Source: Mycoavidus sp. B2-EB (lineage in GTDB: Bacteria > Pseudomonadota > Gammaproteobacteria > Burkholderiales > Burkholderiaceae). Taken from it: a stretch of DNA of 64,000 nt. How positions within the stretch are numbered: the first letter of the stretch is position 1; every line of letters begins with the position of its first letter. The position numbers and the translations under genes were made by a program. Positions 39,053 to 48,870 of this stretch are shown here, in pieces. The stretch is from positions 1 through 64,000 of the forward strand of contig NZ_AP021872.1 of assembly GCF_014218255.1 (NCBI RefSeq). The letters are read 5' to 3'. Below the pieces are notes generated by a model, which saw only the letters and a list, made by a program, of their open reading frames with translations, ran no database searches and was not told the DNA's origin.

Positions 39053-40051
39053 TTAATCTCGGCTTGAAAGTGGCGCTAGTTTATAGGGCTTAGCCCGCGT
39101 ACGATAGTACTGCGCTAACAACGAGCCGACGATTAACTGCATTGGATGAAAGAGCAATAAAGGCAAAATGGCGATGCCTACTGCATAACCAGCAAAAACA
39201 ATTTGCGCGATGGCAACCCCTGAGGCCAGGCTTCTTTGTGATCCACAGAATAAAATGGTGATTCGATCGGCTTGGGTAAAGCCTGCGAGTTTGCTTAGAT
39301 AGCCGGTGACGATAAGTGCCAGTACAAGAAGCGCTCCATTCACAACGATCAGGCCCAGGAGTGAGTGCGGTGCAATTTGCGACCACAAACCTTGCACCAC
39401 GGCCTCGCTAAAGGCCGTGTAAGCAACCAGTGGAAGTGCGCACTGTTCGATCCATTCAAGGGGCCGGGCATGGCGCTCAAAAGAGGCGGCAAGCCAACGG
39501 CACGCTATCTGGCCGATGATAAAAGGCACGAGTAAAAGCAGTGTAACTTGTTTGACTGAAGACAACCATAAAGCATGGTTTATTCCATGCTGGCTGAAGA
39601 TTAAGCTGGCGAATAATGGCGTGATAAGAATGCCCAGCAGATTTGAGGCTGGCGCAGAACATATCGCTGCCGCTACATTACCTTTGGCAATTGCGGTGAA
39701 AGTAATCGAGGCTTGTATGGTTGAGGGCAATATGCATAAAAACAAAACGCCCGTATACAGAGTTGGGGTAACCAGTGGCGATAAAATCGGCTGGAGCGCC
39801 AGTCCAAGTAGCGGAAACATCGCAAAGGTGCAACCGAAAATCAGGAGATGAAGCCGCCAGTGCATGGCTCCAGCGATTAAGGTTGCACGCGGTAATTTTG
39901 CTCCATGCAAGAAAAAGATGAGGCTAATTGCGCCATTTGCAGCCCAACTGAAGGCCACCGTGGCTTCACCCTGGCAGGGCAGAAAATTGGCAAGAATAAC
40001 TGCGCTCAGGATCGATAAAGTCAGAAAATTTGGCTGAAATTTGGCGCGCAT
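39053..40051 (-). CDS. Bile acid:sodium symporter-like transporter (YfeH/SBF-like)
   Basis: This 332-residue membrane protein has about ten helices. ISLIFFLHGAKLPRATLIAG near residues 42-61, VLFLCILPSTIQASITFTAI and the late ILFCGSQRSLASGVAIAQIV are typical of the SBF-like group that includes E. coli YfeH. Family members use ion gradients to move organic anions; the substrate here is unknown. It lies 9 bp after the nitronate monooxygenase gene, so the two probably share a transcript. Confidence 0.85.
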   Translation of the reverse strand: MRAKFQPNFLTLSILSAVILANFLPCQGEATVAFSWAANGAISLIFFLHGAKLPRATLIAGAMHWRLHLLIFGCTFAMFPLLGLALQPILSPLVTPTLYTGVLFLCILPSTIQASITFTAIAKGNVAAAICSAPASNLLGILITPLFASLIFSQHGINHALWLSSVKQVTLLLLVPFIIGQIACRWLAASFERHARPLEWIEQCALPLVAYTAFSEAVVQGLWSQIAPHSLLGLIVVNGALLVLALIVTGYLSKLAGFTQADRITILFCGSQRSLASGVAIAQIVFAGYAVGIAILPLLLFHPMQLIVGSLLAQYYRTRAKPYKLAPLSSRD

Positions 40052-40060
40052 TAATCGAGC

Positions 40061-41011
40061 TCAGTCAAACTGTCTGTGCGCTTGGGTATATTCGCTTTTT
40101 AAACGTGTTACGAGTTCGGCTACGGAGGGAAGGTCGTCTATCAGACCCACTCCTTGGCCGGCTCCCCAAATATCTCGCCATGCTTTGGCTTGGTGATTGT
40201 TAAAAACCATTTTTGATTTGTCTGCGCTAGGGAGTTGGTTAGGGTCTAACCCAGCATTGACAATACTTTGTCGAATATAATTGCCATGCACACCGGTAAA
40301 AAGGTTAGTGTAAATAATATCGGTTGCCTGAGCCTCAATAATGGCATTTTTATATTGATCGGTAGCATGGGCTTCATGTGTTGCGATAAAGCGTGTGCCA
40401 ATATAAGCCAAGTCAGCCCCCATGGCTTGCGTGGCGAAAATAGCTTGGCCGGTTGTGATCGCTCCAGAAAGAACCAGTGGCCCCGTAAAGAAACGCCGCA
40501 CTTCGCCGACTAAGGCAAAGGGCGATAAATTGCCGGCATGGCCTCCCGCACCGGCGGCGACCAAAATCAAACCGTCCACTCCAGCCTCTAGCGCCTTATG
40601 TGCATGACGGATACTGATTACGTCATGGAGCACAATGCCGCCATAGGCGTGCACGGCGTCTATTAACTCTCTAATCGGCTCACGCAAACTGGTGATGAAA
40701 ATAGGCACTCGATGCTCAACGCAAACCCGCACATCGTGCTCAAGCCGTGTATTTGTGCTGTGGATAATCTGATTGACAGCAAGCGGGCCGATACGTGCTT
40801 CAGGCTGGGCTGCTTGGTACGCATCAAGGGCTTGTTTGATTTCTGTAAGCCAGGCATTCAGTAACTCAGGAGGCCGCGCATTTAAGGCTGGAAAAGCGCC
40901 CACAATGCCAGCTTTACATTGCGCCAACACCAATTCTGGGTAGCTAACGGTAAACATGGGCGCCGCGATAACCGGCAATACGAGGTTTTGCAAAACTGTG
41001 GGGAGAGCCAT
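40061..41011 (-). CDS. Nitronate monooxygenase (2-nitropropane dioxygenase family)
   Basis: This 316-residue FMN-dependent TIM-barrel enzyme is expected to oxidise toxic alkyl nitronates. Family features are visible: VIAAPMFTVSYPELVLAQCK near the start, the glycine motif GAGGHAGNLSPFALVGEV in the middle (catalytic His region), and GADLAYIGTRFIATHEA. No signal peptide is seen. It is first of a leftward pair with the SBF-like transporter. Family membership is firm; the natural substrate is not. Confidence 0.9.
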   Translation of the reverse strand: MALPTVLQNLVLPVIAAPMFTVSYPELVLAQCKAGIVGAFPALNARPPELLNAWLTEIKQALDAYQAAQPEARIGPLAVNQIIHSTNTRLEHDVRVCVEHRVPIFITSLREPIRELIDAVHAYGGIVLHDVISIRHAHKALEAGVDGLILVAAGAGGHAGNLSPFALVGEVRRFFTGPLVLSGAITTGQAIFATQAMGADLAYIGTRFIATHEAHATDQYKNAIIEAQATDIIYTNLFTGVHGNYIRQSIVNAGLDPNQLPSADKSKMVFNNHQAKAWRDIWGAGQGVGLIDDLPSVAELVTRLKSEYTQAHRQFD

Positions 41012-41095
41012 TGCATTTCCGCTTTTGTAAGATCACGGCGAAGCGTGATTGATGTGTTTGCTGGAAAGAACGTGTATTTTTACATCCGGCGCAGT

Positions 41096-41133
41096 CTTTT
41101 AAATTTTGCAGGTACGCTGTAAAAATTTAAAAG
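41096..41133. repeat. 12-bp perfect inverted repeat between bioB and the nitronate monooxygenase gene
   Basis: CTTTTAAATTTT (41096-41107) and AAAATTTAAAAG (41122-41133) are exact complements with a 14-bp spacer. It lies downstream of bioB and upstream of the next leftward gene. It could be a weak terminator for the bio operon or an AT-rich operator. Confidence 0.5.
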
Positions 41134-41208
41134 GCTGCTGACCTGGCACTGAATCTGAAACTTGCATCCTTGCCGGTTAAGTTTAACCAATGCTGCGCGG
41201 GCTGAGCA

Positions 41209-42237
41209 TTAAGCCGCGCAATCTGCTTCAGCACGCATCCCTAGCCGCGCGAGTAGAGTCCGGTCGGCCTCTGCTTGTGGATTGGTTGTAGTTAATAGTT
41301 TTTCACCATAAAAAATTGAATTTGCGCCAGCGAAAAAACATAATGCTTGCAGAGCCACATCCATTTGTTCGCGGCCGGCTGATAAGCGCACCATCGCGCG
41401 TGGCATAGTGATGCGCGCCACGGCAATTGTCCGCACAAATTCAAATGGATCTAACGGCTCTGTGCCGGATAAGGGTGTGCCTTCAACTTGCACCAAATTA
41501 TTAATGGGCACAGATTCTGGATAAGGATCTAAATTAGCGAGTTGCGCAATGAGCCCCGCTCGTTCGCGGCGTGATTCACCCAAGCCGACAATGCCGCCGC
41601 AGCAAACATTAATTTCTGCTGCACGCACATGTTCGAGGGTATCCAACCGCTCTTGATAGGTGCGTGTGCTAATAATTTGCCCATAAAACTCAGGGGACGT
41701 ATCCAGGTTATGGTTATAGTAATCAAGACCGGCTTCTTTGAGTGCTTGCGCTTGCGGTTTTTCGAGCATGCCTAAGGTGACGCAAGTTTCAAGTCCCAAC
41801 GCTTTAACTGCGCGGATCATCTCGAGTACGGGCGCCAAGTGCCGCTCTTTCGGGCTACGCCAGGCTGCGCCCATGCAAAAACGGGTTGCGCCATGCGCCT
41901 TAGCCGCCTTAGCCGCGCTGATGACTTCATCCAGCGGCATTAATTTATCTGCCGTAACGTCTGTCTCATAATGCGAAGATTGCGGGCAATATGCACAATC
42001 CTCTGGACAACCGCCAGTTTTGATTGAAAGCAAGGTAGACAGTTGCACTACATTTGCATCGAAATGCGCGCGATGTGTTTGCTGGGCACGGAACAATAAA
42101 TCATTGAACGGCAGCTCGTATAACGCAAGGACGTCGGCGATTTTCCACGGAGCTGAGTTAGCCTCACCGGTTGCGCAAGTTAACGGCTTTAAGGTCGCTG
42201 GCGCAGCATTATGTGATGCACACGTCGCTTGTGTCAT
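41209..42237 (-). CDS. bioB: Biotin synthase
   Basis: BioB is a radical-SAM enzyme that inserts sulfur into dethiobiotin to form biotin. It is 342 residues from the ATG at 42237, with AGGGA about 8 bp upstream. The radical-SAM cluster C77-x3-C81-x2-C84 lies in [18 protein letters not shown]. The conserved arginine-bearing end [20 protein letters not shown] and [16 protein letters not shown] are present. An extra N-terminal tail of about 30 residues is usual in Burkholderia. It is last of bioA-F-D-B. Confidence 0.96.
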   Translation of the reverse strand: MTQATCASHNAAPATLKPLTCATGEANSAPWKIADVLALYELPFNDLLFRAQQTHRAHFDANVVQLSTLLSIKTGGCPEDCAYCPQSSHYETDVTADKLMPLDEVISAAKAAKAHGATRFCMGAAWRSPKERHLAPVLEMIRAVKALGLETCVTLGMLEKPQAQALKEAGLDYYNHNLDTSPEFYGQIISTRTYQERLDTLEHVRAAEINVCCGGIVGLGESRRERAGLIAQLANLDPYPESVPINNLVQVEGTPLSGTEPLDPFEFVRTIAVARITMPRAMVRLSAGREQMDVALQALCFFAGANSIFYGEKLLTTTNPQAEADRTLLARLGMRAEADCAA

Positions 42238-42251
42238 GGTGTTTTCCCTTA

Positions 42252-42968
42252 TCAAAGGCGCTCAGCGCAGAGCGCGAGCAATGGATCGATATTTAAATAA
42301 AGCGCGGCAGTCGCAGCCGACGGAGATTCCAAATGCGGAATTTTACCTAATAGCGGTGCGCTGTATTGTTGCTCAAAACGTACCCGCAAAGTAGCCATGT
42401 TTTCGTCGACGTAGCGCATGGCTGGATCGATTTGATTGGCCACCCACCCTACGAACGAGAGTCCGTTTGCGCGGATTGCAGCGGCAGTCAATAATGCGTG
42501 ATTTAAACAACCAAGACGTAAGCCTACTACCAGCACCACGGGCAGCTTTAGCGCGCGGGCGAGATCGGCTGTATCGTAATGGTCATCGAGCGGCACCTGG
42601 AAACCGCCAACGCCTTCAACCACCACACAATTGGCCGCTTGAGCTACTGTAGCATAACATTGTAGGATTTGCTCAATCTCAAGATGGATTCCATCTTGTC
42701 TAGCGGCGAGATGCGGGGCCAGGGCCTCTTGACATAAATAAGGGGTCGTTAAGGCGGTTGGCAAAGCAACGTTTGCCGCCTGCGCCAGAAACTCGGCATC
42801 TTCATTACACCAAACGCCATTGCGATATTCTGCGCCGGCGGCAATGGGTTTCATCGCGGCCGTGCGTAGCCCGCGGGCGCCAAAGGCGTGCAATAACGCA
42901 GAGGATGTCAGCGTTTTGCCAATTTCAGTATCGGTGCCGGTTACAAAAAAAGAATAAGATCGATCCAT
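42252..42968 (-). CDS. bioD: ATP-dependent dethiobiotin synthetase
   Basis: BioD closes the ureido ring of dethiobiotin from diaminopelargonate, CO2 and ATP. The 238-residue protein starts [20 protein letters not shown]; the P-loop variant GTDTEIGKT is at 11-19. The second motif [14 protein letters not shown] is typical of BioD. Its ATG overlaps the bioF stop (TAATG), so translation is coupled. bioB follows 14 bp later. Confidence 0.96.
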   Translation of the reverse strand: MDRSYSFFVTGTDTEIGKTLTSSALLHAFGARGLRTAAMKPIAAGAEYRNGVWCNEDAEFLAQAANVALPTALTTPYLCQEALAPHLAARQDGIHLEIEQILQCYATVAQAANCVVVEGVGGFQVPLDDHYDTADLARALKLPVVLVVGLRLGCLNHALLTAAAIRANGLSFVGWVANQIDPAMRYVDENMATLRVRFEQQYSAPLLGKIPHLESPSAATAALYLNIDPLLALCAERL

Positions 42969-44164
42969 TAGATTGCAGAGGTCAGTAATGCAGTGCTGAG
43001 TTGTTCGAGGTCAGCCGACGAATGATTGGCGGATAAAGAAATCCGTAACCTTGATGCGCCTGGCTCTACTGTAGGTGGGCGAATCGCGGGCACCCATAGC
43101 CCCTGTGCGGCAAGCTGAGCGGCGCATGCAAGCGTGGGTGCGTTAGCGCCGATAATTAATGGTTGGATCGCAGTTACAGAGTCGACGGCTTGCCAGGCGG
43201 TTTGTTGTAATAGCGCGCGCGTTTGTGCGATCCGCTGTTGCAATTGTGCCCGTCTGGTTTGCCCTTCGCTGCTGGCGATAAGACTCAAGCTGGCTGAAGC
43301 GGCATGCGCTATGGCCGGCGGTGAGGCCGTGGTGAAAATATAGGGCCGGGCGCGCTGGATCAGCCATTCGATTACGGTATCGTGCGCAATCACAAAGGCA
43401 CCCGCTACGCCGGCTGCTTTACCGAGCGTGGCAATATAAATCAACTGTGGCGAATGCAGTTCGAATGCCGCTAAAGTCCCTGCTCCATGGCTGCCCAGTA
43501 CGCCAAAGCCGTGTGCATCGTCCACCACCAGCCAGGCTCCGTATTTTTCAGCTAAAGCGAGTAGTTCGTTAAGCGGCGCAAGATCCCCATCCATACTGAA
43601 AAGTGCATCTGTCACAATCAGTTTTAATGGTGTCTTGCAAACGCTCAATAAAGTTTCAAGCGCGACAGTATCTGCATGTGGATAGATTTGCACGTTGGCG
43701 CGCGCTAGGCGTGCGCCATCAATTAATGACGCATGGTTAAGCGCGTCTGAGAAAATTGTTGCGGCCTGTTCAGAGGCGCTTTTGGCTGGGCTTGCGAGGG
43801 CGGATAGCGTAGCCAGATTCGCCATGTAACCCGTACAAAAATACAGGGCACGCGGTTTATCAATAAATCCGCCGGCAAAGGCGGCGAGCTGATCCTCAAG
43901 TAGAGCATGGGCGCGTGAATGTCCGCCTAACAAATGTGAACCACCACTGCCAACGCCATAGCGCGTAGCGCCATCGACCAGAGCCGCGACCAATTTAGGA
44001 TGAGAGGCTAATCCTAAGTAATCATTGCTGGCAAAATTAATCACCGCACGGCCGTCAACTTGCATATGCGTTGCGCAACTGGTTTCAGCGCAGCGTCGTT
44101 GGCGGCGCAGAGCCTGAGCATCAAGTTCCCGGAGCTGATTTGAAAGAGTGGCCAGAGCTTCCAT
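42968..44164 (-). CDS. bioF: 8-amino-7-oxononanoate synthase
   Basis: BioF condenses pimeloyl thioester with alanine (PLP-dependent) to form 8-amino-7-oxononanoate. It is 398 residues. [20 protein letters not shown], the glycine-rich [20 protein letters not shown] and the PLP-lysine region [16 protein letters not shown] are in order. It lies between bioA (2-bp gap) and bioD (1-bp overlap), a tight operon. No pimeloyl-chain genes (bioC, bioH) are in the window. Confidence 0.96.
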   Translation of the reverse strand: MEALATLSNQLRELDAQALRRQRRCAETSCATHMQVDGRAVINFASNDYLGLASHPKLVAALVDGATRYGVGSGGSHLLGGHSRAHALLEDQLAAFAGGFIDKPRALYFCTGYMANLATLSALASPAKSASEQAATIFSDALNHASLIDGARLARANVQIYPHADTVALETLLSVCKTPLKLIVTDALFSMDGDLAPLNELLALAEKYGAWLVVDDAHGFGVLGSHGAGTLAAFELHSPQLIYIATLGKAAGVAGAFVIAHDTVIEWLIQRARPYIFTTASPPAIAHAASASLSLIASSEGQTRRAQLQQRIAQTRALLQQTAWQAVDSVTAIQPLIIGANAPTLACAAQLAAQGLWVPAIRPPTVEPGASRLRISLSANHSSADLEQLSTALLTSAI

Positions 44165-44166
44165 CT

Positions 44167-45567
44167 TTAGACGGACTCGCTAAGGACCTGCTCTAGCGTG
44201 GCGCAAGTACGCTCGGCCAGCAAGGTGATTTCATCGTTAGACAAAATATAGGGCGGCATCAAATATACGGTGTGGTGAATTGGACGTAGCAGGAGTTCGT
44301 TTTGCAAAGCAGTCTCGAAGAAACGCCGCGAAAAACTCATCGCTGGCGTCGAAATTTTTTGGGGGGGCATATCCGGAGCATGATCTGGCGTGACCATTTT
44401 TGGGGTTACATCAAACGCAATAATGGTTCCGCAACGCCGTAGATGTCGCACGTGTGGATGCGTTGTTAGCGGCTCTAAAAGCCGGGCGAGCAACTCTGAT
44501 TTTGAGCGATTACGCGCTAGCACATCTTCTTTCTCAAACAAATCAAGAGTTGCGAGTGCGGCGCGGCAGGCGAGTGGATTGCCGGTATACGAATGTGAAT
44601 GCAAAAAGCCGCGGGCGGTGTCATCTGCATAGAATGCAGCGTAAATCGCAGGGCGTGTTAACACGACGGAAAGTGGCAAATAGCCCCCGCTAATGCCTTT
44701 TGATAAGCATAAGAAATCAGGTTGAATGCCAGCTTGTTCATAGGCGAAAAAAGTACCGGTCCGGCCGCATCCAACCGCAATTTCGTCGGTAATTAAATGC
44801 ACTGCATAACGATCGCATAAGGCGCGTAGTTTTGTGATAAAGCTTGGATCATGCATCGCCATTCCGGCTGCGCACTGCACCAGGGGTTCAATAATGATGG
44901 CCGCAATATGGTTATGTCTGGCTTCAAATAATTCAGTAATCGCGGCAATGCTGCGCTGAGCGACGTCAGCCGCAGATTCTCCTGGCTGCGCTTGGCGGGC
45001 ATCGGGCGATGGCGCAATATGCGCATGGCGCAACAATGGATCATACGCAGTTTTAAATAAAGCAACATCTGTGACGCCGAGTGCACCAATGGTTTCCCCA
45101 TGATAGCCATTGGCAACGCAAACAAATTCTTGTTTGCTAGTCAGTCCGCTATTGCGCCAATAGTGGAAGCTCATTTTGAGTGCAATTTCAACCGCAGAGG
45201 CTCCGTCGGAAGCAAAAAAGGCATGCCCCAGTGCGCCTCCTGTGAGGGCGTTTAAACGCTCGGCGAGTTCGATCGCCGGCGCATGCGTGCAGCCCGCGAG
45301 CATGGCGTGTTCAAGCGTGTCAAGCTGCGCTTTGATGGCATCATTAATGTATGCGTTTGCATGACCAAATAGATTGACCCACCATGAACTAATTGCATCA
45401 AGGTAGCGATGGCTATCAACGTCATATAACCAGGCACCTGCGCCACGTGCCAAGGGTACCAACGGCAATTGTTCGTGGTGCTTCATTTGCGTGCACGGAT
45501 GCCATACGGCATGCAGGCTACGGGCGATCCATTCGGTTGCAAGTGGGGTCTGGTTGGGGGTCATCAT
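44167..45567 (-). CDS. bioA: Adenosylmethionine-8-amino-7-oxononanoate aminotransferase
   Basis: BioA transfers an amino group from S-adenosylmethionine to form 7,8-diaminopelargonate. It is 466 residues, class III PLP aminotransferase. The N-terminal [12 protein letters not shown] and the [13 protein letters not shown] substrate-loop motif are diagnostic; the PLP lysine is in [19 protein letters not shown]. Two ATGs in tandem begin the gene. It is first in the bio operon; only 64 bp separate it from mnmC upstream, with TATAAT 8 bp before the ATG, so promoter placement is unclear. Confidence 0.96.
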   Translation of the reverse strand: MMTPNQTPLATEWIARSLHAVWHPCTQMKHHEQLPLVPLARGAGAWLYDVDSHRYLDAISSWWVNLFGHANAYINDAIKAQLDTLEHAMLAGCTHAPAIELAERLNALTGGALGHAFFASDGASAVEIALKMSFHYWRNSGLTSKQEFVCVANGYHGETIGALGVTDVALFKTAYDPLLRHAHIAPSPDARQAQPGESAADVAQRSIAAITELFEARHNHIAAIIIEPLVQCAAGMAMHDPSFITKLRALCDRYAVHLITDEIAVGCGRTGTFFAYEQAGIQPDFLCLSKGISGGYLPLSVVLTRPAIYAAFYADDTARGFLHSHSYTGNPLACRAALATLDLFEKEDVLARNRSKSELLARLLEPLTTHPHVRHLRRCGTIIAFDVTPKMVTPDHAPDMPPQKISTPAMSFSRRFFETALQNELLLRPIHHTVYLMPPYILSNDEITLLAERTCATLEQVLSESV

Positions 45568-45631
45568 ATTTTTGATTATAGGGGCAGCAGGTTAGATGCG
45601 GACCCTATTTTATCGTGAACGGATTGCCAAC

Positions 45632-47557
45632 TTAGTTTTTTTGGCGCAAAGCGCGGAGCAAAAAACGCGCTGGATCAAGTACTTGGATGAGTGATCGTTC
45701 GATTGGCATAGGCTCACCATCCAGTTGTGAGGCGATCAATTCCGCGCCCAGCGTGGCCCAAACTAAACCGCGTGAACCATAAGCAAATGCGCCAAATAAA
45801 CCGGGCGCGCGTGGCACGTCTAGTGACTGAGCGTTGATGCGTTGAGCCGCATGCTCATCTGCGATAGGGCCGATGAATGGCATGCGGTCATTTGCCACGC
45901 AGCGAAAGGCGACATATCCAGCTAATGTATTTGGATCAAAGCGGTTAGCCAATGAGGGTGCGAGCTGCGCCAGCTGGTTTAGATTATGTTGATGACTTTC
46001 CACGCAGGGCATAGGGTTGGGGTCATCCAGCTCGTAACTCGCGCCGGCTAATAGACTGGTTGAAGTTAAGGGGGCGAGGTAGCCGCTACCTGTGATGGGG
46101 ATCTGTAACCTGACCGTTGGGGTGGGTAATGCGGTTAATTGCCCACGTATGGAGTGGGTCTGCACATAATGTAAACCGGCAAGGCGTGCGGCATCATTTG
46201 CATTCGCTAAGATAGCGACCGGCGCTGCGACGATGCTGCGGCCTGTGTCATCTAATGCGTGCCAGAGGTTTTCTCGATAGACTAGACGGTTGATTTTGTG
46301 TTGAAAATATGGCGTAAGCGCAGCGCCAGCCGTGATGAGTTGGGCCTGACATAGAGATGCCGGATCGAGCCAGCCCCCGCGCGGAAAATACCAACCGCCC
46401 TGCGCTAACTCTAGCCCTGCGAGCGCACTGGCTTCAGCGCGTGTGACAGAACTGACCAGCTCTGCCGGATAAGCTAAGCGGGAAAGAGTTGCCTGCATTG
46501 CATCAAGTGCGGTCTGATTGGCTGCAATTTGTATGAGGCCCTGTGCTCGCCAGAGAAACGTATCTATCGGGGCCAGCGTTTGCCAGCGCCGCAGCGCGTA
46601 CAAAAAACCGGCCCGTGAGGCGCGTGCAGCGGCGTTGTCATCGCGTGTTATGAACGGGTGGAACACGCTGACCGGATTGCCAGAGGCGCCGGCTGCGCAG
46701 GTTTTGCTTTGCTCAATTAATGAGACATGCCAGCCACGTGCGGCGAGCCGCTCAGTGAGTGCGCAGCCGGCAAAGCCAGCGCCAATCACTAGCGCATGCC
46801 GTTCACGCGCAACATAGGCCGTCGGCGGCTCATGGCGTCGTACCCGCCAGCGCGGTGCGAAGTGACCTATTAACATTTCGCGTTTCATCCCAAAGCCTTG
46901 CGCTTTATGTATTTCAAAGCCCGCGGCAATCAGCCCGTGCCGCACAACGCCAGCCGTCGTATACGTGGCGAGTGTTGCATTGGGGGCGGCCAAGCGGGCC
47001 AGCGCTTTAAAAATAGATGTGTGCCACATATCTGGGTTTTTTGCGGGCGCAAAACCGTCCAAATAAAACGCATCGGCGCGTAACCATAGCTGGGGCAGTA
47101 AATCGCGAATATCTCCCAAAGCAAGGGTTAGGATGACGCGCCCTTCCTCAAATTCCAAGCGATGTAATCCCGACGTCAAAATAGGCCAGGCTGCACATAA
47201 ATGGCGCGTCAATGGAGCGAGCTTGGCGTTAATCAGGCGTTGTTGGAGGAGGTGTAAATTCTCGCGCGTGAATGGATGTTTTTCAATCGAGACGAAATGC
47301 AAGCGTGCGCAACGTGCCGGGTCGTCACGCCAGGCCGCCCATGTCGCTAGAAAGTTAATGCCGGCACCAAAGCCGGTCTCAACGATCGAAAAAATCGCTT
47401 GGCCGGCCCAGCGCGCAGGCAGTTGATTCCCTGCCATAAAGACACGCTGTGCTTGCGTAAACCCACCTGCAGCACTATGGTAAATATCCGAGAATGCGGC
47501 GGAATAAGGCGTGCCGTCTTCAAGTAAGGTAAGTGGGGCCGGAATAATCGTAGGCAT
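45632..47557 (-). CDS. mnmC: Bifunctional tRNA mnm5s2U34 methyltransferase/oxidoreductase MnmC
   Basis: MnmC completes wobble-uridine modification begun by MnmE-MnmG: its C-terminal FAD half removes the carboxymethyl group and its N-terminal half methylates. The protein is 641 residues. The SAM domain shows SIVETGFGAGINFLATWAAW near 56-75, the catalytic region DAFYLDGFAPAKNPDMW, and the FAD domain begins ALVIGAGFAGCALTERLAAR near 256. Both halves are intact. With mnmG in this window, two of the three steps' enzymes are present. Confidence 0.95.
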   Translation of the reverse strand: MPTIIPAPLTLLEDGTPYSAAFSDIYHSAAGGFTQAQRVFMAGNQLPARWAGQAIFSIVETGFGAGINFLATWAAWRDDPARCARLHFVSIEKHPFTRENLHLLQQRLINAKLAPLTRHLCAAWPILTSGLHRLEFEEGRVILTLALGDIRDLLPQLWLRADAFYLDGFAPAKNPDMWHTSIFKALARLAAPNATLATYTTAGVVRHGLIAAGFEIHKAQGFGMKREMLIGHFAPRWRVRRHEPPTAYVARERHALVIGAGFAGCALTERLAARGWHVSLIEQSKTCAAGASGNPVSVFHPFITRDDNAAARASRAGFLYALRRWQTLAPIDTFLWRAQGLIQIAANQTALDAMQATLSRLAYPAELVSSVTRAEASALAGLELAQGGWYFPRGGWLDPASLCQAQLITAGAALTPYFQHKINRLVYRENLWHALDDTGRSIVAAPVAILANANDAARLAGLHYVQTHSIRGQLTALPTPTVRLQIPITGSGYLAPLTSTSLLAGASYELDDPNPMPCVESHQHNLNQLAQLAPSLANRFDPNTLAGYVAFRCVANDRMPFIGPIADEHAAQRINAQSLDVPRAPGLFGAFAYGSRGLVWATLGAELIASQLDGEPMPIERSLIQVLDPARFLLRALRQKN

Positions 47558-47871
47558 TTTAGATAGAACTAGCGGATTGGGCCGCCGGTTTAAGAGGGCG
47601 TTTAAGCTCGAATTTTCTGATTTTGGCGGTCCGCGGGTTGATTGTTAAGTAAAAAACAGCAAAAAACGTTGGCAAAAACCAACGTTTGCCTTGAATTGGC
47701 AATGGTTTGGCGCAAGATAGACACGCAGCTTGATATACACTGTAGCTGCATTGCGGCAGGGCTTGTAAACGGGCTTAAAGCCGCCCCGGTACTAGCTTTG
47801 TGGCGCTTTATGCCGGACCATGCTATGTTATGTTGACGCTGCTGCTACAAAAGACGGACGTAGCGACAAGC

Positions 47872-47901
47872 TTGTCAGTATTCTATGCTGACCGATATTC
47901 T
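47872..47901 (+). promoter_or_regulatory. Candidate promoter of the HU gene
   Basis: TTGTCA (47872-47877) and TATTCT (47896-47901) are -35/-10-like with 18-bp spacing, 34 bp before the HU ATG. The rest of 47558-47934 holds nothing else recognisable. Confidence 0.4.
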
Positions 47902-47934
47902 GTCTGTTTTAACTCAACTGAGAAGGAAATTTTT

Positions 47935-48222
47935 ATGAACAAGCAAGAACTGATTGATGCTATCTCCTCAAAAACGGAAGCGAGTAAGGCCACTATCGGT
48001 GCAATATTAAGTGAGTATGTAGAAGTCGTTAAAAAGACAGTGGCAAAGAAAGGGTCAGTCGAATGGCTTGGTTTTGGTAAATTTTCCTCAGGTGAGCGCG
48101 CAGCGCGTGAAGGCCGTAATCCAAAGACCGGTGAAAAAATCAAAATCGCCGAAACTAGAACAGTTAAGTTTACCGCTGGCAAAGCATTCAAAGAAGCGGT
48201 GAATGGTAAGGCGAAGAAGTAA
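47935..48222 (+). CDS. hup: HU-family DNA-binding protein
   Basis: HU is a small nucleoid protein that bends DNA and aids initiation and repair. It has 95 residues from the ATG at 47935 with AAGGAA upstream. The N-terminal [11 protein letters not shown] and the DNA-contacting arm with the [12 protein letters not shown] signature (IHF/HU PROSITE region) are visible. The lysine-rich tail NGKAKK is slightly longer than in E. coli HU. It is HU rather than IHF by sequence of the arm. A strong terminator follows. Confidence 0.93.
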   Translation: MNKQELIDAISSKTEASKATIGAILSEYVEVVKKTVAKKGSVEWLGFGKFSSGERAAREGRNPKTGEKIKIAETRTVKFTAGKAFKEAVNGKAKK

Positions 48223-48240
48223 GAACACTTTAGTACTTTG

Positions 48241-48263
48241 AACCCGCCCCGCGCGGGTTTTTT
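48241..48263 (+). terminator. Intrinsic terminator of the HU gene
   Basis: AACCCGC (48241-48247) pairs with GCGGGTT (48253-48259), 5-base loop, followed by TTTTT. Confidence 0.9.
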
Positions 48264-48307
48264 AGTCTATGCTTGCGGTGCTTATGCAAAAGTTTTTCAT
48301 TTGATGC

Positions 48308-48772
48308 TCAACGCGGCTGGGATGTGGCGCCCCATTTGGTCAGAATTTTAATAATCTGACCGGCATATTTGTCGCGATACTCCGGTGTTTCAGAGTGGTA
48401 AGAGCCGATCGCTCGCCAAGTATTGCCATATTTATCCATCTTTTGGCGCAAATGCCAAGCCGCGATATAGACGCTGGCGCAGGGCTCCATCAGTGTGTTG
48501 GATGAGACGCCATATTTAGAGAGCGCTGGAAGGTGGATTGAATTAATTTGCATCAGTCCGTAATCGGTTGAGCCATTATCATTTTTGCGCATGGCGTCTG
48601 GGCGATAGCGTGATTCTTGCCAGGCGATGGCGCGCAAAATGACCGGATTCACACGTTGGTAGCGCGCTGCATCGTCGAAACAATCGGCCTGTACTGGCAA
48701 CGCAGCAGATGCACTAAGCAAAATGATGAGGTAAATGAGCGACTTTAGCATTCCAATTCCTAGTTTTGACAC
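48308..48772 (-). CDS. Lytic transglycosylase (SLT domain, IagB/VirB1-like)
   Basis: This small murein lyase cleaves glycan strands to form 1,6-anhydro ends. It is 154 residues; a hydrophobic leader (about 8-29, ending PVQA-D) suggests export. The catalytic glutamate is E53 in AWQESRYRPDAM, and YGLMQINSIHLP is the second SLT motif. An in-frame ATG at 48751 (residue 8) is an equally good start. Proteins of this type often open the wall for secretion machines; it is divergent from the T2SS gene gspD next door, which fits. Confidence 0.88.
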   Translation of the reverse strand: MSKLGIGMLKSLIYLIILLSASAALPVQADCFDDAARYQRVNPVILRAIAWQESRYRPDAMRKNDNGSTDYGLMQINSIHLPALSKYGVSSNTLMEPCASVYIAAWHLRQKMDKYGNTWRAIGSYHSETPEYRDKYAGQIIKILTKWGATSQPR

Positions 48773-48870
48773 TGGGTGGGTGTGAGTAGCATAATCAGCG
48801 ACTTCGCGGTTCGCGGCATTGATGCGTACTCTAGCTTATATGAACGAAATTATCTGAAAATTGTATTCTA

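Noticed and set aside
47642-47836. 64-codon frame upstream of the HU gene
   Set aside because: No ribosome site, no similarity to known families, and low-complexity composition; treated as leader sequence.
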